A DNA stretch of 64,000 bases from Phycisphaerales bacterium UBA3190 (GCA_002364005.1 DEXG01000039.1:160021-224020), one strand, 5' to 3'. Positions 26,701-34,078 are shown, counted from the first letter of the stretch. Translations and numbers: made by a program. The notes: generated from the sequence alone by a model not told the origin.

Positions 26701-26874
26701 AACCGATTTGAGGTTGTGTTCCTTGGCGCCGCGGATCCGGATCATCCGCTCGGCTTCGATGGATCGCTTGGCGCTCGGGGTCGCCTTGGTCGCCTGTTTC
26801 TTGGATGGCTTCTTGGATGTCTTTTTGGTTGAACGCTTCTTGGTCGTTTTCTTCGCGGGGGTCTTTGGGCTCAA
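23737..26874 (-). CDS. uvrA: Excinuclease ABC subunit A
   Basis: DNA damage sensor of nucleotide excision repair; ABC-type ATPase dimer that loads UvrB. 1045 residues, longer than the usual 940-1000. A Lys-rich extension occupies residues 1-42 (PAKKTTKKRSTKKTSKK). Walker A1 GLSGSGKSS is at 72-80; the first signature is near SLDRRTATLSGGEAQRIRLA, then VLDEPTIGLHQRDNDRL. Walker A2 is GVSGSGKST, the zinc finger is GGRCEACAGQG...CEVCNGKRY, and the second signature is PSTTLSGGEAQRVKLA. In the UvrB-binding/insertion region, GACPNCHGLG keeps the second CxxC, but the expected first CxxC is FADPDHPE. A palindrome-derived peptide GGTGETPVPP lies at about 306-315. Start TTG 26874, with GGAG 10 nt upstream, overlaps the preceding stop as TTGA. 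Confidence 0.96.
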   Translation of the reverse strand: MSPKTPAKKTTKKRSTKKTSKKPSKKQATKATPSAKRSIEAERMIRIRGAKEHNLKSVDIDIPRDQLVIITGLSGSGKSSLAFDTIFAEGQRKYMESLSAYARQFLDQLKKPDIEEIEGIPPTIAIEQRSASHNPRSTVATTTEIYDYLRLLFARCGTPRSWAPTKTKKDGTVVSRSGRPIESSSATQIVDHITGFGDGTRMMILAPVVRAKKGFHKDTLEDLFKQGWVRARVNGELIDLRDALKEDNENPLKLHRHKKHSIDAVVDRVVIRDDDESRQRLVESVEACLRIAEGSVVVSVETTTNGGTGETPVPPNQKTWTDHAFSEHFADPDHPEISLSELSPRLFSFNSPFGACPNCHGLGVILEFDMDLVVPDMDVGLLNNAIQPWKKNGPGGMIYPRYLRRFCRAFDITPSTKLSAMDEELYTLLMHGNDAPGALKTRKQWDGVMPMLHAWFHKTESSWVKDHLHQFQHEIVCPTCCGDRLGIPALHVTIESKHKADMNKAGSPTVIGRPDNEGTILNISELSRLNITDAVRYIEGLKLTKEQAVIAEAIVREITNRLRFLESVGLEYLSLDRRTATLSGGEAQRIRLATQVGSGLVGACYVLDEPTIGLHQRDNDRLIRTLRHLTDIGNSVLVVEHDEDTIRAADHVIDIGPGPGVHGGQVVAQGSIEDIISTPESLTGDYLSGRKKIEVPSQRRKLSPKKAMVIKGAAENNLKSIDVSFPIGGMICVTGVSGSGKSTLVNQILLPAVKREVMGSKTKPGKHTRINGLQHIDRIIEVDQSPIGRTPRSNPATYTGIFDQIRKVFTATKEAKIRGYKPGRFSFNVASKNGGGRCEACAGQGTKKIEMHFLPDVFVECEVCNGKRYNRETLQVTYRGKNIADVLDMTVEDACSFFENHPKILRFTECLRDVGLDYITLGQPSTTLSGGEAQRVKLATELGKGTRYDGTPSSEHTLYILDEPTTGLHFEDINKLIGVLNRLADAGNTLIVIEHNLDVIKCADWINDLGPEGGDLGGTLLASGTPEAVAKTKASYTGQYLKEML
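23741..23772. repeat. Right copy of 32-bp direct repeat, within uvrA 3' end
   Basis: Identical to 22481-22512. This copy is the coding end of the intact uvrA (SYTGQYLKEML). Sequences outside the 32 bases differ on both sides: the intact gene ends TGA, the orphan continues ACG AAG TAA. Confidence 0.85.
25931..25959. repeat. Perfect palindromic element inside uvrA
   Basis: 13-bp arms GGTGGCACAGGCG and CGCCTGTGCCACC separated by TCT. It is in frame within uvrA and is translated as GGTGETPVPP, in a segment that falls between conserved UvrA blocks. It looks like a small interspersed palindrome inserted without breaking the frame, comparable in principle to in-frame Rickettsia palindromic elements. 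Only one copy was found in the window. Confidence 0.8.
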
Positions 26875-27095
26875 GGGTGCGCTCCAGTCTGATCGCTGCC
26901 CGCTTCCTGCTGCTGCTGCTGTTGTTCCTGAGCCGCCGCCCGCTGTTCCTGGTCACGCTTGACGGCTTGCGCCTTGAAGTAGTAGACCGTGCCCAAGAAT
27001 GTGAAGCCAATGGCCACACCGGTCAAATAGGTCCCCAGCTTCGAGCGAAACTGAGCCGGCGTTGATTTGGCATTGTTCTGTGGAGGCGCACCCAT
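26871..27095 (-). CDS. Small single-pass membrane protein, unknown function
   Basis: 74 residues. A polar N-terminus (about 23 residues) precedes one membrane segment, LTGVAIGFTFLGTVYYF, and a charged Gln-rich tail (KRDQEQRAAAQEQQQQQQEA). I know no family. ATG 27095; no convincing ribosome site. The stop TGA overlaps the TTG start of uvrA (TTGA), so translation of uvrA is probably coupled to this frame. That coupling is the main support for the gene being real. Confidence 0.6.
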   Translation of the reverse strand: MGAPPQNNAKSTPAQFRSKLGTYLTGVAIGFTFLGTVYYFKAQAVKRDQEQRAAAQEQQQQQQEAGSDQTGAHP

Positions 27096-27122
27096 GAACC
27101 ATTCTAGTGAGCCGGGGGTGGG

Positions 27123-27935
27123 TTAAGCGACCATTTTGATCGAAGCAACACCCAGAATCAGCGCGATCACCAGCTTCAGGTGCGGGAGCTTGAGTTTGTG
27201 CGCCAGCGTCGCCCCCAGATAGCCCCCGGCCAGCGCCCCGACACCCATCGGGACGGCAAACCCAACCGCGTCCATGATGCGCAGGTGGGTCCCGTCGGCC
27301 AGCTCGATGCTGGGAAGCGTGTACATCTTCATGCTCGCACCGATGATCGATGCAACCCACATCGCTCCGGCGCTGCCCGCGATGGCGTGGCGCAGCGGGA
27401 GCTTCATGAAACTCAGCAGGGGCACGAGCAGAATCCCGCCCCCGATGCCCAGAAAACCCGAGATGGTCCCGACCCCGACACCGATGCACGCGATCTTCCA
27501 GATGGCGGGCGTGGGGCTGTCGTCGGGATAATCGGGGATACTGATGATCGCGGTGATGATGTTGTACAGGCAATAGGCCCAGATGAACGCGGCAAACGCC
27601 CAGATCGACCACTTGCCCGCGCTGTGCTTTGAGAGCTGCACCCCGATGATCATGCCCATACCCATCGCGGGAATAAGCACGCGAAGCAGGTCAGCCCGGG
27701 CCGCCTTCTTCTTGGCGTGCAGCAGACTCGAAGAGAGGGCCACGATCACATTGACACACATGGCCGCGGCCATGTAGACATGGTGCTCGTTCTTGAGCTT
27801 GTCGTCCTGATAGCCCCAGAAGACGGCCAGGGCGGGGATCATGATGATCGAGCCGCCCAGCCCCGCGAGCCCCCCGACGCAGCCGGCGACGAGCCCAAGC
27901 AGCGCCCGAAGCAAAAACTCATCAATCGGTGGCAT
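27123..27935 (-). CDS. TauE/SafE family membrane transporter (sulfite exporter-like)
   Basis: 270 residues, an integral membrane protein with about eight hydrophobic helices in two homologous halves. The first half starts LGLVAGCVGGLAGLGGSIIM and the second has VGTISGFLGIGGGILLVPLL; the paired GxxGIGGG-type motifs are the hallmark of TauE/SafE (DUF81) permeases, which move sulfite, sulfoacetate or related anions. The substrate cannot be decided. ATG 27935 with GGGAG upstream. It lies 27 bases upstream of the small membrane protein and uvrA, all on the minus strand, so they may be co-transcribed. Confidence 0.9.
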   Translation of the reverse strand: MPPIDEFLLRALLGLVAGCVGGLAGLGGSIIMIPALAVFWGYQDDKLKNEHHVYMAAAMCVNVIVALSSSLLHAKKKAARADLLRVLIPAMGMGMIIGVQLSKHSAGKWSIWAFAAFIWAYCLYNIITAIISIPDYPDDSPTPAIWKIACIGVGVGTISGFLGIGGGILLVPLLSFMKLPLRHAIAGSAGAMWVASIIGASMKMYTLPSIELADGTHLRIMDAVGFAVPMGVGALAGGYLGATLAHKLKLPHLKLVIALILGVASIKMVA

Positions 27936-27969
27936 GGGTACTCCCTGTGGGCTTGGTGTGCGGGGTCAT

Positions 27970-28284
27970 TCACAGCGGCGCGTTGATGCGGCTGCGAGAC
28001 CGCTCGTCGAACGATTCGATATGCCGACGCAGCGACGAGACATCGAACCGCTCGGGAAGCGAGGCCCCGAAGTGCTCGACCGCCAGGCCAAAGGCGGCAA
28101 ACGCGACCCGCTCCGGGGCGATCGCGCCGTTGACCAGGTGCTCATGGTCCACCCAGCTCAGGGTCAGCTCGTGGTGCTTGCGCTCGTTCCCACGCTCGAC
28201 GCTGAAGGTGTAGAGCCAGCCGGTCGCTGTCTCGTGCTCCCCGTCGAGCTGGAACGCAGAATGATCGAGGTCGTGCTCTGTCAT
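27970..28284 (-). CDS. Conserved-looking hypothetical protein
   Basis: 104 residues, soluble and acidic. It begins MTEHDLDHSAFQLDG; a beta-like N-terminal half (GWLYTFSVERGNERKHHELT, SWVDHEHLVNG) is followed by a helical part (APERVAFAAFGLAVEHFG, LPERFDVSSLRRHIESFDE). I do not recognise a family. It could be a small regulatory or ligand-binding protein. The start at 28284 is preferred to a longer frame because the upstream residues have no sense. It lies 34 bases upstream of the TauE/SafE gene and 10 bases downstream of another membrane protein gene, so it is in a probable operon. Confidence 0.6.
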   Translation of the reverse strand: MTEHDLDHSAFQLDGEHETATGWLYTFSVERGNERKHHELTLSWVDHEHLVNGAIAPERVAFAAFGLAVEHFGASLPERFDVSSLRRHIESFDERSRSRINAPL

Positions 28285-28294
28285 GGTCAGTATC

Positions 28295-28666
28295 CTAGAG
28301 GGCCGAACCGAGCACGACACCGGCACCGATCACCAGCCCGAATGTGATCGCCAAGGCCACCGCGCCCACGGCCAGCGCCTGCCCCAGCGTGTATCCGATG
28401 ATCGACATGAACATGAATACATAGACCACATAGGTCAGGGCGAGCGAGATGCCCAGGATGAGCCACTCGTTGCCCTCGCCCATCGTGAGACCGAGCACAA
28501 ACTGTGAAGCGCCGTTGACGATCGCGGCGTAGAAGCAGGCCTTGAAGGCATCCCCGAAATCAGGCGGGTCTTTGAGCACCAGCTTGCCGGCGATCATGGT
28601 CACGGTTCCGACGATGAGCCCGCTGATCGCGGCCACGATGATGAGAAACACCAATCCAATAATCAT
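28295..28666 (-). CDS. Small four-helix membrane protein, unknown function
   Basis: 123 residues, almost entirely hydrophobic: IIGLVFLIIVAAISGLIVG, then a short loop KLVLKDPPDFGDAFK, FYAAIVNGASQFVLGL, ILGISLALTYVVYVFMFMSI and LAVGAVALAITFGLVIGAGV. Four membrane helices are predicted. No family is recognised. ATG 28666 follows a G-rich ribosome site (CGGGGGAA). It is first in the probable minus-strand run 28666 to 23737, downstream of the infC terminator. Confidence 0.65.
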   Translation of the reverse strand: MIIGLVFLIIVAAISGLIVGTVTMIAGKLVLKDPPDFGDAFKACFYAAIVNGASQFVLGLTMGEGNEWLILGISLALTYVVYVFMFMSIIGYTLGQALAVGAVALAITFGLVIGAGVVLGSAL

Positions 28667-28700
28667 GTCTGGTTCCCCCGCTCCGGGTGCATGGTTCAAG

Positions 28701-28725
28701 AAAAAACACCCTGAAGTGCAGGGTG
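28701..28725 (-). terminator. Rho-independent terminator of infC
   Basis: A 7-bp stem CACCCTG/CAGGGTG with a 5-nt loop, followed on the minus strand by six T residues. It lies about 40 bases past the infC stop and just upstream of the next minus-strand gene. Confidence 0.85.
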
Positions 28726-28766
28726 CTGTGTGAGGTCAGTATACAGAAGATGGAAGGGCGGCGTCG

Positions 28767-29558
28767 TCAGATCTCGCCGAGGAGGTCGGCGACCTCGTCG
28801 TCGACCGGGTTGTTGGCCCGATCGTCCTTGGGGCCACGCTTGGCCTTCTTCTCTTCCTTCTTCTTTTCCATCTTCTCTTCTTCGGTCATGCCCTCGTACT
28901 CGTCCTCACGCTCGTCCTCGGCGTTCTGGGCGGCAACCTGTGCCTCGAGTGCTTCCAGGTCATCCTCGTGGGCCTTGCCCTCTTGGATGAGGCGGGACTT
29001 GAGTGCCTTGATCTTGTCCTTGTCGGGCGAGAGCACCAGGGTGATGGCGCGTCCCATGGCCTTGGGGGCCACATCGATCTTGGCGATATCGCTCAGGTCC
29101 TGGCAGATCTGGAACAAGCGTTCCTCGCCGAGCTGCTTGTGCATGAACTCACGCCCGCGGAAACGCTGGGTGATCTGGACCTTGTGCCCTGCCATCAGGA
29201 ATCGCCGTGCCTGATCGACGCGGATCTGCACATCGTGGGGGTCGATCTTGAGCGAGCGGCCGAGCCGGATTTCCTTCAGCTCGTTGCCGTGCGTTCGCGC
29301 CTTGGCTTCTTTTTTCGACTGATCGTACTTGTGCTTGCCATAGTCCATGATCTTGCACACGGGCGGGCGTGAGTCGGGCACGACTTCGACGAGATCGAGG
29401 CCGGCCGCCTGGGCCATGCGCATCGCCTCGGCGGTCTCCACGACGCCGCGCTGTTCACCCTCCTCGTCGATCAGTCGGATCGGCGAGATACGGATCATGT
29501 GGTTTACGCGTGTCCGGTTAACCGGGCCGCCGCCTCTGTAGAATCGTCTGCGAGCGAT
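28767..29558 (-). CDS. infC: Translation initiation factor IF-3, probable AUC start codon
   Basis: Binds the 30S subunit, blocks premature 50S joining and proofreads initiator tRNA and start codon. 263 residues from the proposed start. The N-domain holds MIRISPIRLIDEEGEQRGVV and VCKIMDYGKHKYDQSKK; the C-domain holds LKEIRLGRSLKIDPHDVQIR, FLMAGHKVQITQRFRGREFM and PKAMGRAITLVLSP. A charged extension of about 50 residues (EEEKMEKKKEEKKAKRG) follows. There is no ATG/GTG at the N-terminus. AAGGAG at 29571-29566 stands 7 nt before ATC (29558-29556), giving (M)ARRRFYR. A TTG two codons earlier is only 1 nt from the AAGGAG. A rare start codon on infC is the known basis of IF-3 autoregulation in other bacteria. 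Confidence 0.93.
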   Translation of the reverse strand: MARRRFYRGGGPVNRTRVNHMIRISPIRLIDEEGEQRGVVETAEAMRMAQAAGLDLVEVVPDSRPPVCKIMDYGKHKYDQSKKEAKARTHGNELKEIRLGRSLKIDPHDVQIRVDQARRFLMAGHKVQITQRFRGREFMHKQLGEERLFQICQDLSDIAKIDVAPKAMGRAITLVLSPDKDKIKALKSRLIQEGKAHEDDLEALEAQVAAQNAEDEREDEYEGMTEEEKMEKKKEEKKAKRGPKDDRANNPVDDEVADLLGEI

Positions 29559-29571
29559 ATCCAAACTCCTT
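29556..29571 (-). promoter_or_regulatory. Ribosome site and ATC start codon of infC
   Basis: AAGGAG, a 7-nt spacer and ATC. The strong site at ideal distance, followed by the residues expected at the protein start, supports initiation at ATC and therefore IF-3-controlled translation. Confidence 0.7.
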
Positions 29572-29681
29572 CACAAGTCATCTTGTCCTGCCGACACACG
29601 CCGGGCTCGGTTTCTATTGAACCAGCGCTGGGAGGGGAAAGCAAGCCTGCTCTCCAATCGCCCACGCGAAATTGATAATGG

Positions 29682-31097
29682 TCAGTTCACCAGATTCAGC
29701 ACCAGGGAGATCAGCAGCAACGCCACAACCACAATAAAGGGAGGCCAGATCAGGTGATCGACCAGCGAGGGCTGCCCCAACGGGTTCGTATTCTCAGGGA
29801 TCTCGGCCGGGGCTGCCTGGGCCTCAGCGGCGATCTGGGCCAGATCGTCGGCCTGAAACACATCTTTATGCGCCAGCGGGGGGGTATTGCCCTGCTTCAG
29901 CTCCCGAAGATCCATGAGCAGGTCGGCACAGTTCTGATAGCGATTGCTCACCTTCTTGGCCATCATCATCTCGATGACCTCGCTGATTCCCGCGCTGAGC
30001 TTGGGATTCACATGATCCGGGGGCACCAGCTCGCTCTTGAGGTGCTTGTGCATCACCGAGCTCGGGTTCTTGCCCTCGAAGGGCACCGATCCGGTCACCA
30101 TGTGGTACAGCGTCACGCCCAGCGAGTAGATATCCGCCGGTGGGCCGATGTCCTTCTCGCCCCGGATCTGCTCGGGGGAGATGTAGTAGGGCGTCCCGAA
30201 GGCACGCCCGGCCTCGGCCTCGGCGGCTTCGACATCGCTCATCGCCCGCGCCAACCCCATGTCCGCCAGCTTCACGACACCCTCTTTGGTGATCATGATG
30301 TTCTTGGGCTTCACATCCCGGTGGATCAATCCCCGGTGGTGGGCATGCTCGAGTGCCTCGGCGACCTGGATCGTGATGTCGATCGCTTCGCTCTCTTTGT
30401 ACCGCTTGTGCGTCACGATGTCGTCGTGGACGCTGCGCCCTTCGACATACTCCATGACGAAGTAGTACAGATCGCCCTCGTTGCCCACATCGAACGCCTG
30501 CACGATGTTGGGGTGGTTCAGCTGGGCCGCCGCACGCCCCTCGGCGAAGAACCGTTCGATGAACTGCGGGTTGGAGCTGAACTTCTTGGGAAGCTTCTTG
30601 ATCGCCACGATGCGGTCGAGCGAGATCTGCTTGGCCTTGTACACCGTCGCCATGGCGCCGGCGCCCAGCTTGCCCAGGATCTTGTAGCCGCTGATCGAAG
30701 AGCCCGAACGCTCCGCCTCGATGGCCTCACGCAGGCGGGCGATCTGTCGCTTAGTGACATATTCCTTGTTGACCAGCACCTGCGCCAGTGAACTGCTCAG
30801 CGTCTCAGCGCTCGATTCCTCGGTGCGTGTCAGCGTCAGGCAGTGCTTGACCTCTTCGGGTGTCGCCAGCCCCTGGTCGATCACCAGTCGACCGATCAGC
30901 GTGTCGATGTTCGTCCCGTCCTTGGTCGCCGCCATGATCGACTTCTCGGCCTCAGCGACTGAGATGGGGTCGTCGTTGCTGATCGCCTCGGCACCAAAGG
31001 GTGTCGTGTCATCTGGGGCGCCGTTTTCGGGCTTCGGGTTGTGATTCGCTTCGTCGCTCAATCGAGTGGTTCCGGGATGGGATCTGGTCTCTTGCAC
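29682..31097 (-). CDS. Membrane-anchored Ser/Thr protein kinase (Hanks type)
   Basis: 471 residues. An N-terminal region of about 135 residues includes a helical segment like those of ATPase/secretion N-domains (LIGRLVIDQGLATPEEVKHC). The kinase domain covers about 138-400: GKLGAGAMATVYKAK (P-loop), IVAIKKL (Lys167), IHRDVKPKNIMI (HRD Asp261), LADMGLA (DMG replaces DFG, Asp279) and GTPYYISPEQIRGE. A C-terminal tail of about 45 residues leads to one membrane helix, FIVVVALLLISLVLNL, so the kinase faces the cytoplasm with almost nothing outside. The GTG start at 31097 has no clear ribosome site; starts farther in are possible. It sits 123 bases upstream of infC on the same strand. Substrates unknown. 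Confidence 0.9.
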   Translation of the reverse strand: MQETRSHPGTTRLSDEANHNPKPENGAPDDTTPFGAEAISNDDPISVAEAEKSIMAATKDGTNIDTLIGRLVIDQGLATPEEVKHCLTLTRTEESSAETLSSSLAQVLVNKEYVTKRQIARLREAIEAERSGSSISGYKILGKLGAGAMATVYKAKQISLDRIVAIKKLPKKFSSNPQFIERFFAEGRAAAQLNHPNIVQAFDVGNEGDLYYFVMEYVEGRSVHDDIVTHKRYKESEAIDITIQVAEALEHAHHRGLIHRDVKPKNIMITKEGVVKLADMGLARAMSDVEAAEAEAGRAFGTPYYISPEQIRGEKDIGPPADIYSLGVTLYHMVTGSVPFEGKNPSSVMHKHLKSELVPPDHVNPKLSAGISEVIEMMMAKKVSNRYQNCADLLMDLRELKQGNTPPLAHKDVFQADDLAQIAAEAQAAPAEIPENTNPLGQPSLVDHLIWPPFIVVVALLLISLVLNLVN

Positions 31098-31285
31098 GAA
31101 AGTCTATTCGGCACAGGTGCCTTGCGTGTTTCTCGATACGCCATCTGATTCAAAGGATATCGGATGAACCCGACTCGGATTTGATCAGAACCCGTCGATC
31201 TGTCCAGAACAAGGATAGGGAGGGTCCGATCATCGTGGGGTTGAGGCACTATACTGAGCCACGCCGACCTGATGCAGGAGTTCGC

Positions 31286-33319
31286 ATGCTTGTCACAGAA
31301 TCCAGGCCCCGCAACCTCCGCTGGGTCCATGCTGGCCCCTTGCTCTACGGCGACTGGGGCACATCGCGCCTCTATGTGCTCGGGCTCGCGTTCCTCTACA
31401 CCGCACACGCCAGCGTGGTCTACCTGGCAGCCATCGGGCTGCTCATGCTCGCGGTTTCATGGGCGTATACACACATCTGCCGATGCTTCCCCGACGGCGG
31501 CGGTGTATATACAGCCGCCCGTCAGCTCTCGCCCACCCTCTCGGTCATCGGCTCGACCCTGCTGCTCAGCGGGTACATCATGACCGCCGCGATCTCATCG
31601 ATCGAGGCCTTCCACTACTTCCATGTCCCCGACGCCTGGGTGCTCCCGCTCGCGGTCGCCTCGATTGTCCTCATCGGAGGGGTGAACTACCTGGGCGCAA
31701 AGTCTGCGGGCAAGTTCGCCCTCATCATCGCCCTGGTCGCCCTCGGGGTTTCCGCGGTCATGGCCGTGATGGCGATCCCGTACTTCGTCGAGGGCATCAG
31801 CACCATCGAGTTTGAGTATTTCAAGATCACCCCGCCCACCGATGCATGGGTGAACTTCACTAAAATCTGCCTTGCGCTCGCGGGCGTCGAGGCCGTGGCA
31901 AACATGACCGGGCTGATGAAGGAGCCGGTGGGCAAGGAGGCCAAGAAGACCATCTGGCCCGTCTCCATCGAGGTCGTTGGGCTCAACATGATCTTCGGGC
32001 TCGCCCTCACCGCTCTGGCCTTCTCGGTGATCGGGACCTCGCTCCACGACATGCATGTCCCTGACGAGATCCGCCTGATGGAGAGCCGACAGGGCGTGGT
32101 CGAAACCTTCCCGGAGTCGTGGCACGCCGATTACGAGGGTGGCGGGCACTTTGAACTCTCAGAAGAGCAGCTCTCAACCCTCTCGCCCAGCACCAACCAC
32201 GCCTACGAGCACTACGAAACACACCGGGAGCAGGTCGAGCAGTACACCAACGCGTCGATGCGCGTCATCGCCGAGGAAACCGCGTCCAACGCGATGGGCC
32301 CTCAGCTGGGTGTGGTCTTCGGGAACATCGCGGGCATCACCTTCGGGTTGCTGCTGCTCAGCGCCACCAACACCGCCGTCATGGCGATGGTCTCGGTCTT
32401 CTTCGCGATGGCCAGCGACAACGAACTGCCCAAGGCCTTCACCAAGCTCAACTACTCGGGCGTGCCCTGGCTCGGGCTCGTGGTCAGCGTGATCATCCCG
32501 ATCCTGGTGATCCTCGTCGAGCAGAATGTCACCGTGCTCGCTTCGCTTTATGTGCTGGGTGTCACGGGCGCGATTACCGTGACCGTGCTCAGTTCGGCGG
32601 TCAATAAGGAGCTGGACCTGGGGCCCAAGACGCGCATCTTCTTCTGGGGACTGGGGCTCTTCCTGCTGTCGATCTCGCTGACCATCGCGATCACCCAGCC
32701 GATCTCGACGGCATTCTCAGGCACCCTCGTCGCCCTGGCGCTGGGCGTTCGCACCATCAGAACCAAGGCCGTCATCGACACCGGTGAGGCACTCGCCGCA
32801 CCGACCACGGGCTGGCTCAAGGTGCTCCAAGACCTCGAGATCAAAATCGACCCCGACAAGCCCAAGATCATGCTCGCCGCGCGTGGTCGCTACCAGAGCG
32901 AGTTCGCCGTCGATCTGGCCAAGCGTCGTGACGCCACGCTCTTTGCGATCTTTGTCCGCCCCATCCGGGTCATGGACCTGCGCCCCGGCCAGGCACCGCG
33001 CATCGAAACCGATGACTCCGCTCAGGAAGCGCTGGGCACCATCGCCATGCTCGCCAAGGAAGCCGGGGTCAACTTCGTCCCCATCTATGTCACCAGCCAG
33101 GAGATCCCCGAGGAGATCCTCGATCACACCGTGACCTACGGCTGTGACACGCTCATCATGGGTAAATCCCGCCGCTCGGTCTTCAGCCGCAAGCTGCAGG
33201 GCGATGTCGTCAGCGAGATCTCCCACGCCCTGCCCGATGGCATCACCATGATCACCCGCGCCTCCGACACCCCACACGCCATGATGCCCCCCGGCATGGG
33301 CACCGGAATCACCAAATGA
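31286..33319 (+). CDS. APC superfamily amino-acid/polyamine permease with C-terminal USP-like domain
   Basis: 677 residues. The N-terminal part has about twelve membrane helices of APC type (GDWGTSRLYVLGLAFLY, DGGGVYTAARQLSPTLSVIG, SVIIPILVILVEQNVTVLAS). A hydrophilic insertion of about 90 residues (HVPDEIRLMESRQGVVETFP through YEHYETHREQVEQY) lies between helices. After the last helix near residue 495, a soluble domain starts KPKIMLAARGRYQSEFAVDL and continues KRRDATLFAIFVRPIRVMDL and YGCDTLIMGKSRRSVFSRKL, like a universal stress protein. ATG 31286 is chosen because AGGAG lies 5 nt upstream; the open frame runs further up without sense. The stop overlaps the next gene as ATGA. Confidence 0.85.
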   Translation: MLVTESRPRNLRWVHAGPLLYGDWGTSRLYVLGLAFLYTAHASVVYLAAIGLLMLAVSWAYTHICRCFPDGGGVYTAARQLSPTLSVIGSTLLLSGYIMTAAISSIEAFHYFHVPDAWVLPLAVASIVLIGGVNYLGAKSAGKFALIIALVALGVSAVMAVMAIPYFVEGISTIEFEYFKITPPTDAWVNFTKICLALAGVEAVANMTGLMKEPVGKEAKKTIWPVSIEVVGLNMIFGLALTALAFSVIGTSLHDMHVPDEIRLMESRQGVVETFPESWHADYEGGGHFELSEEQLSTLSPSTNHAYEHYETHREQVEQYTNASMRVIAEETASNAMGPQLGVVFGNIAGITFGLLLLSATNTAVMAMVSVFFAMASDNELPKAFTKLNYSGVPWLGLVVSVIIPILVILVEQNVTVLASLYVLGVTGAITVTVLSSAVNKELDLGPKTRIFFWGLGLFLLSISLTIAITQPISTAFSGTLVALALGVRTIRTKAVIDTGEALAAPTTGWLKVLQDLEIKIDPDKPKIMLAARGRYQSEFAVDLAKRRDATLFAIFVRPIRVMDLRPGQAPRIETDDSAQEALGTIAMLAKEAGVNFVPIYVTSQEIPEEILDHTVTYGCDTLIMGKSRRSVFSRKLQGDVVSEISHALPDGITMITRASDTPHAMMPPGMGTGITK

Positions 33320-33813
33320 CCGACACCACCACCAGCCCCGGCCCGATCGCCCTCCGTGTCCAACGCATCCTCGACCGCCAGGACCCGCAGCTCATCGCCG
33401 AGATGCCCAGCGGCTACGCGATCCTGGGCAAGTACCAGCCCGAGCCCATCACCGGCTGTTGCATGCTCCTGCCACGCCTGGAGCCCAACGGCTGCGTGCT
33501 CCCCTCGCCCAACGACCTCGACCACGACGCCCGGGCCCAGTTCTTCAGCGACCTGGTGCTGCTGGGGGACGCGATCATGCAGGTGACCGGCTCAGAGCGC
33601 ATCAACTACCTGGTCCTCTGCAATCAGGTCCCCGAGCTGCACGGGCACTGCGTGCCCCGATTCGAGGCCGAAGACCCCGAAAAACGCAAGCAGGGCCCGT
33701 TCGAGGCCTACGACTTCGGTTCAGCACGCGTCGCCGACGCTCACGGGCAGGACCAACGCCTGCACACCGAACTGCGTGCGGCACTGGTTCGTCTGCTCAA
33801 GAACCGGGGTTGA
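33316..33813 (+). CDS. HIT family protein
   Basis: 165 residues, a histidine-triad-fold nucleotide hydrolase or transferase. The segment SGYAILGKYQPEPITGCCML resembles the HIT core, then LVLLGDAIMQVTGSERINYL and the signature PELHGHCVPRF. The first His of HxHxH is Glu, while the second and third are kept (the second is the usual nucleophile). The substrate is unknown, probably a dinucleoside polyphosphate or nucleotidyl compound. Its ATG overlaps the permease stop (ATGA), so the two are translationally coupled; the functional link is not obvious. Confidence 0.75.
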   Translation: MTDTTTSPGPIALRVQRILDRQDPQLIAEMPSGYAILGKYQPEPITGCCMLLPRLEPNGCVLPSPNDLDHDARAQFFSDLVLLGDAIMQVTGSERINYLVLCNQVPELHGHCVPRFEAEDPEKRKQGPFEAYDFGSARVADAHGQDQRLHTELRAALVRLLKNRG

Positions 33814-33841
33814 TACAGCCAACTCGGACATGCGGTATAGT
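33810..33841 (+). promoter_or_regulatory. Possible promoter of the YqaE-like gene
   Basis: TTGATA at 33810-33815 and TATAGT at 33836-33841, spaced 20 bases (longer than ideal), 39 bases upstream of ATG 33881. Confidence 0.35.
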
Positions 33842-33880
33842 GGTTTGCAGTCTCCACTACTCGAATCGAGAGGAATACCT

Positions 33881-34054
33881 ATGTCTGATGTCAACGAGAA
33901 CACCCTGCTGCTCGTCATTATCGCGATCCTGCTCCCGCCTCTTGCTGATGGGCTCAAGGCCGGATTCGGCGGAACTTTCATCCTGAACCTGATCCTGTTC
34001 TTCCTTTTCTATGTCCCGGGTTTGCTGCACGCGCTCTATGTCGTCCTCAAGTGA
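33881..34054 (+). CDS. YqaE/Pmp3 family small membrane protein
   Basis: 57 residues with two hydrophobic helices: LLLVIIAILLPPLADGLKAG and FILNLILFFLFYVPGLLHAL. The double-Pro turn, the central Gly-rich loop (GFGG) and the terminal HALYVVLK match the Pmp3/YqaE proteolipid family, linked to membrane potential and salt or stress tolerance. ATG 33881 follows GAGAGGA. A separate promoter lies between it and the HIT gene, and a hairpin follows at 34079. Confidence 0.88.
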   Translation: MSDVNENTLLLVIIAILLPPLADGLKAGFGGTFILNLILFFLFYVPGLLHALYVVLK

Positions 34055-34078
34055 TTGACCCAGTATGCGAATGAAAGA

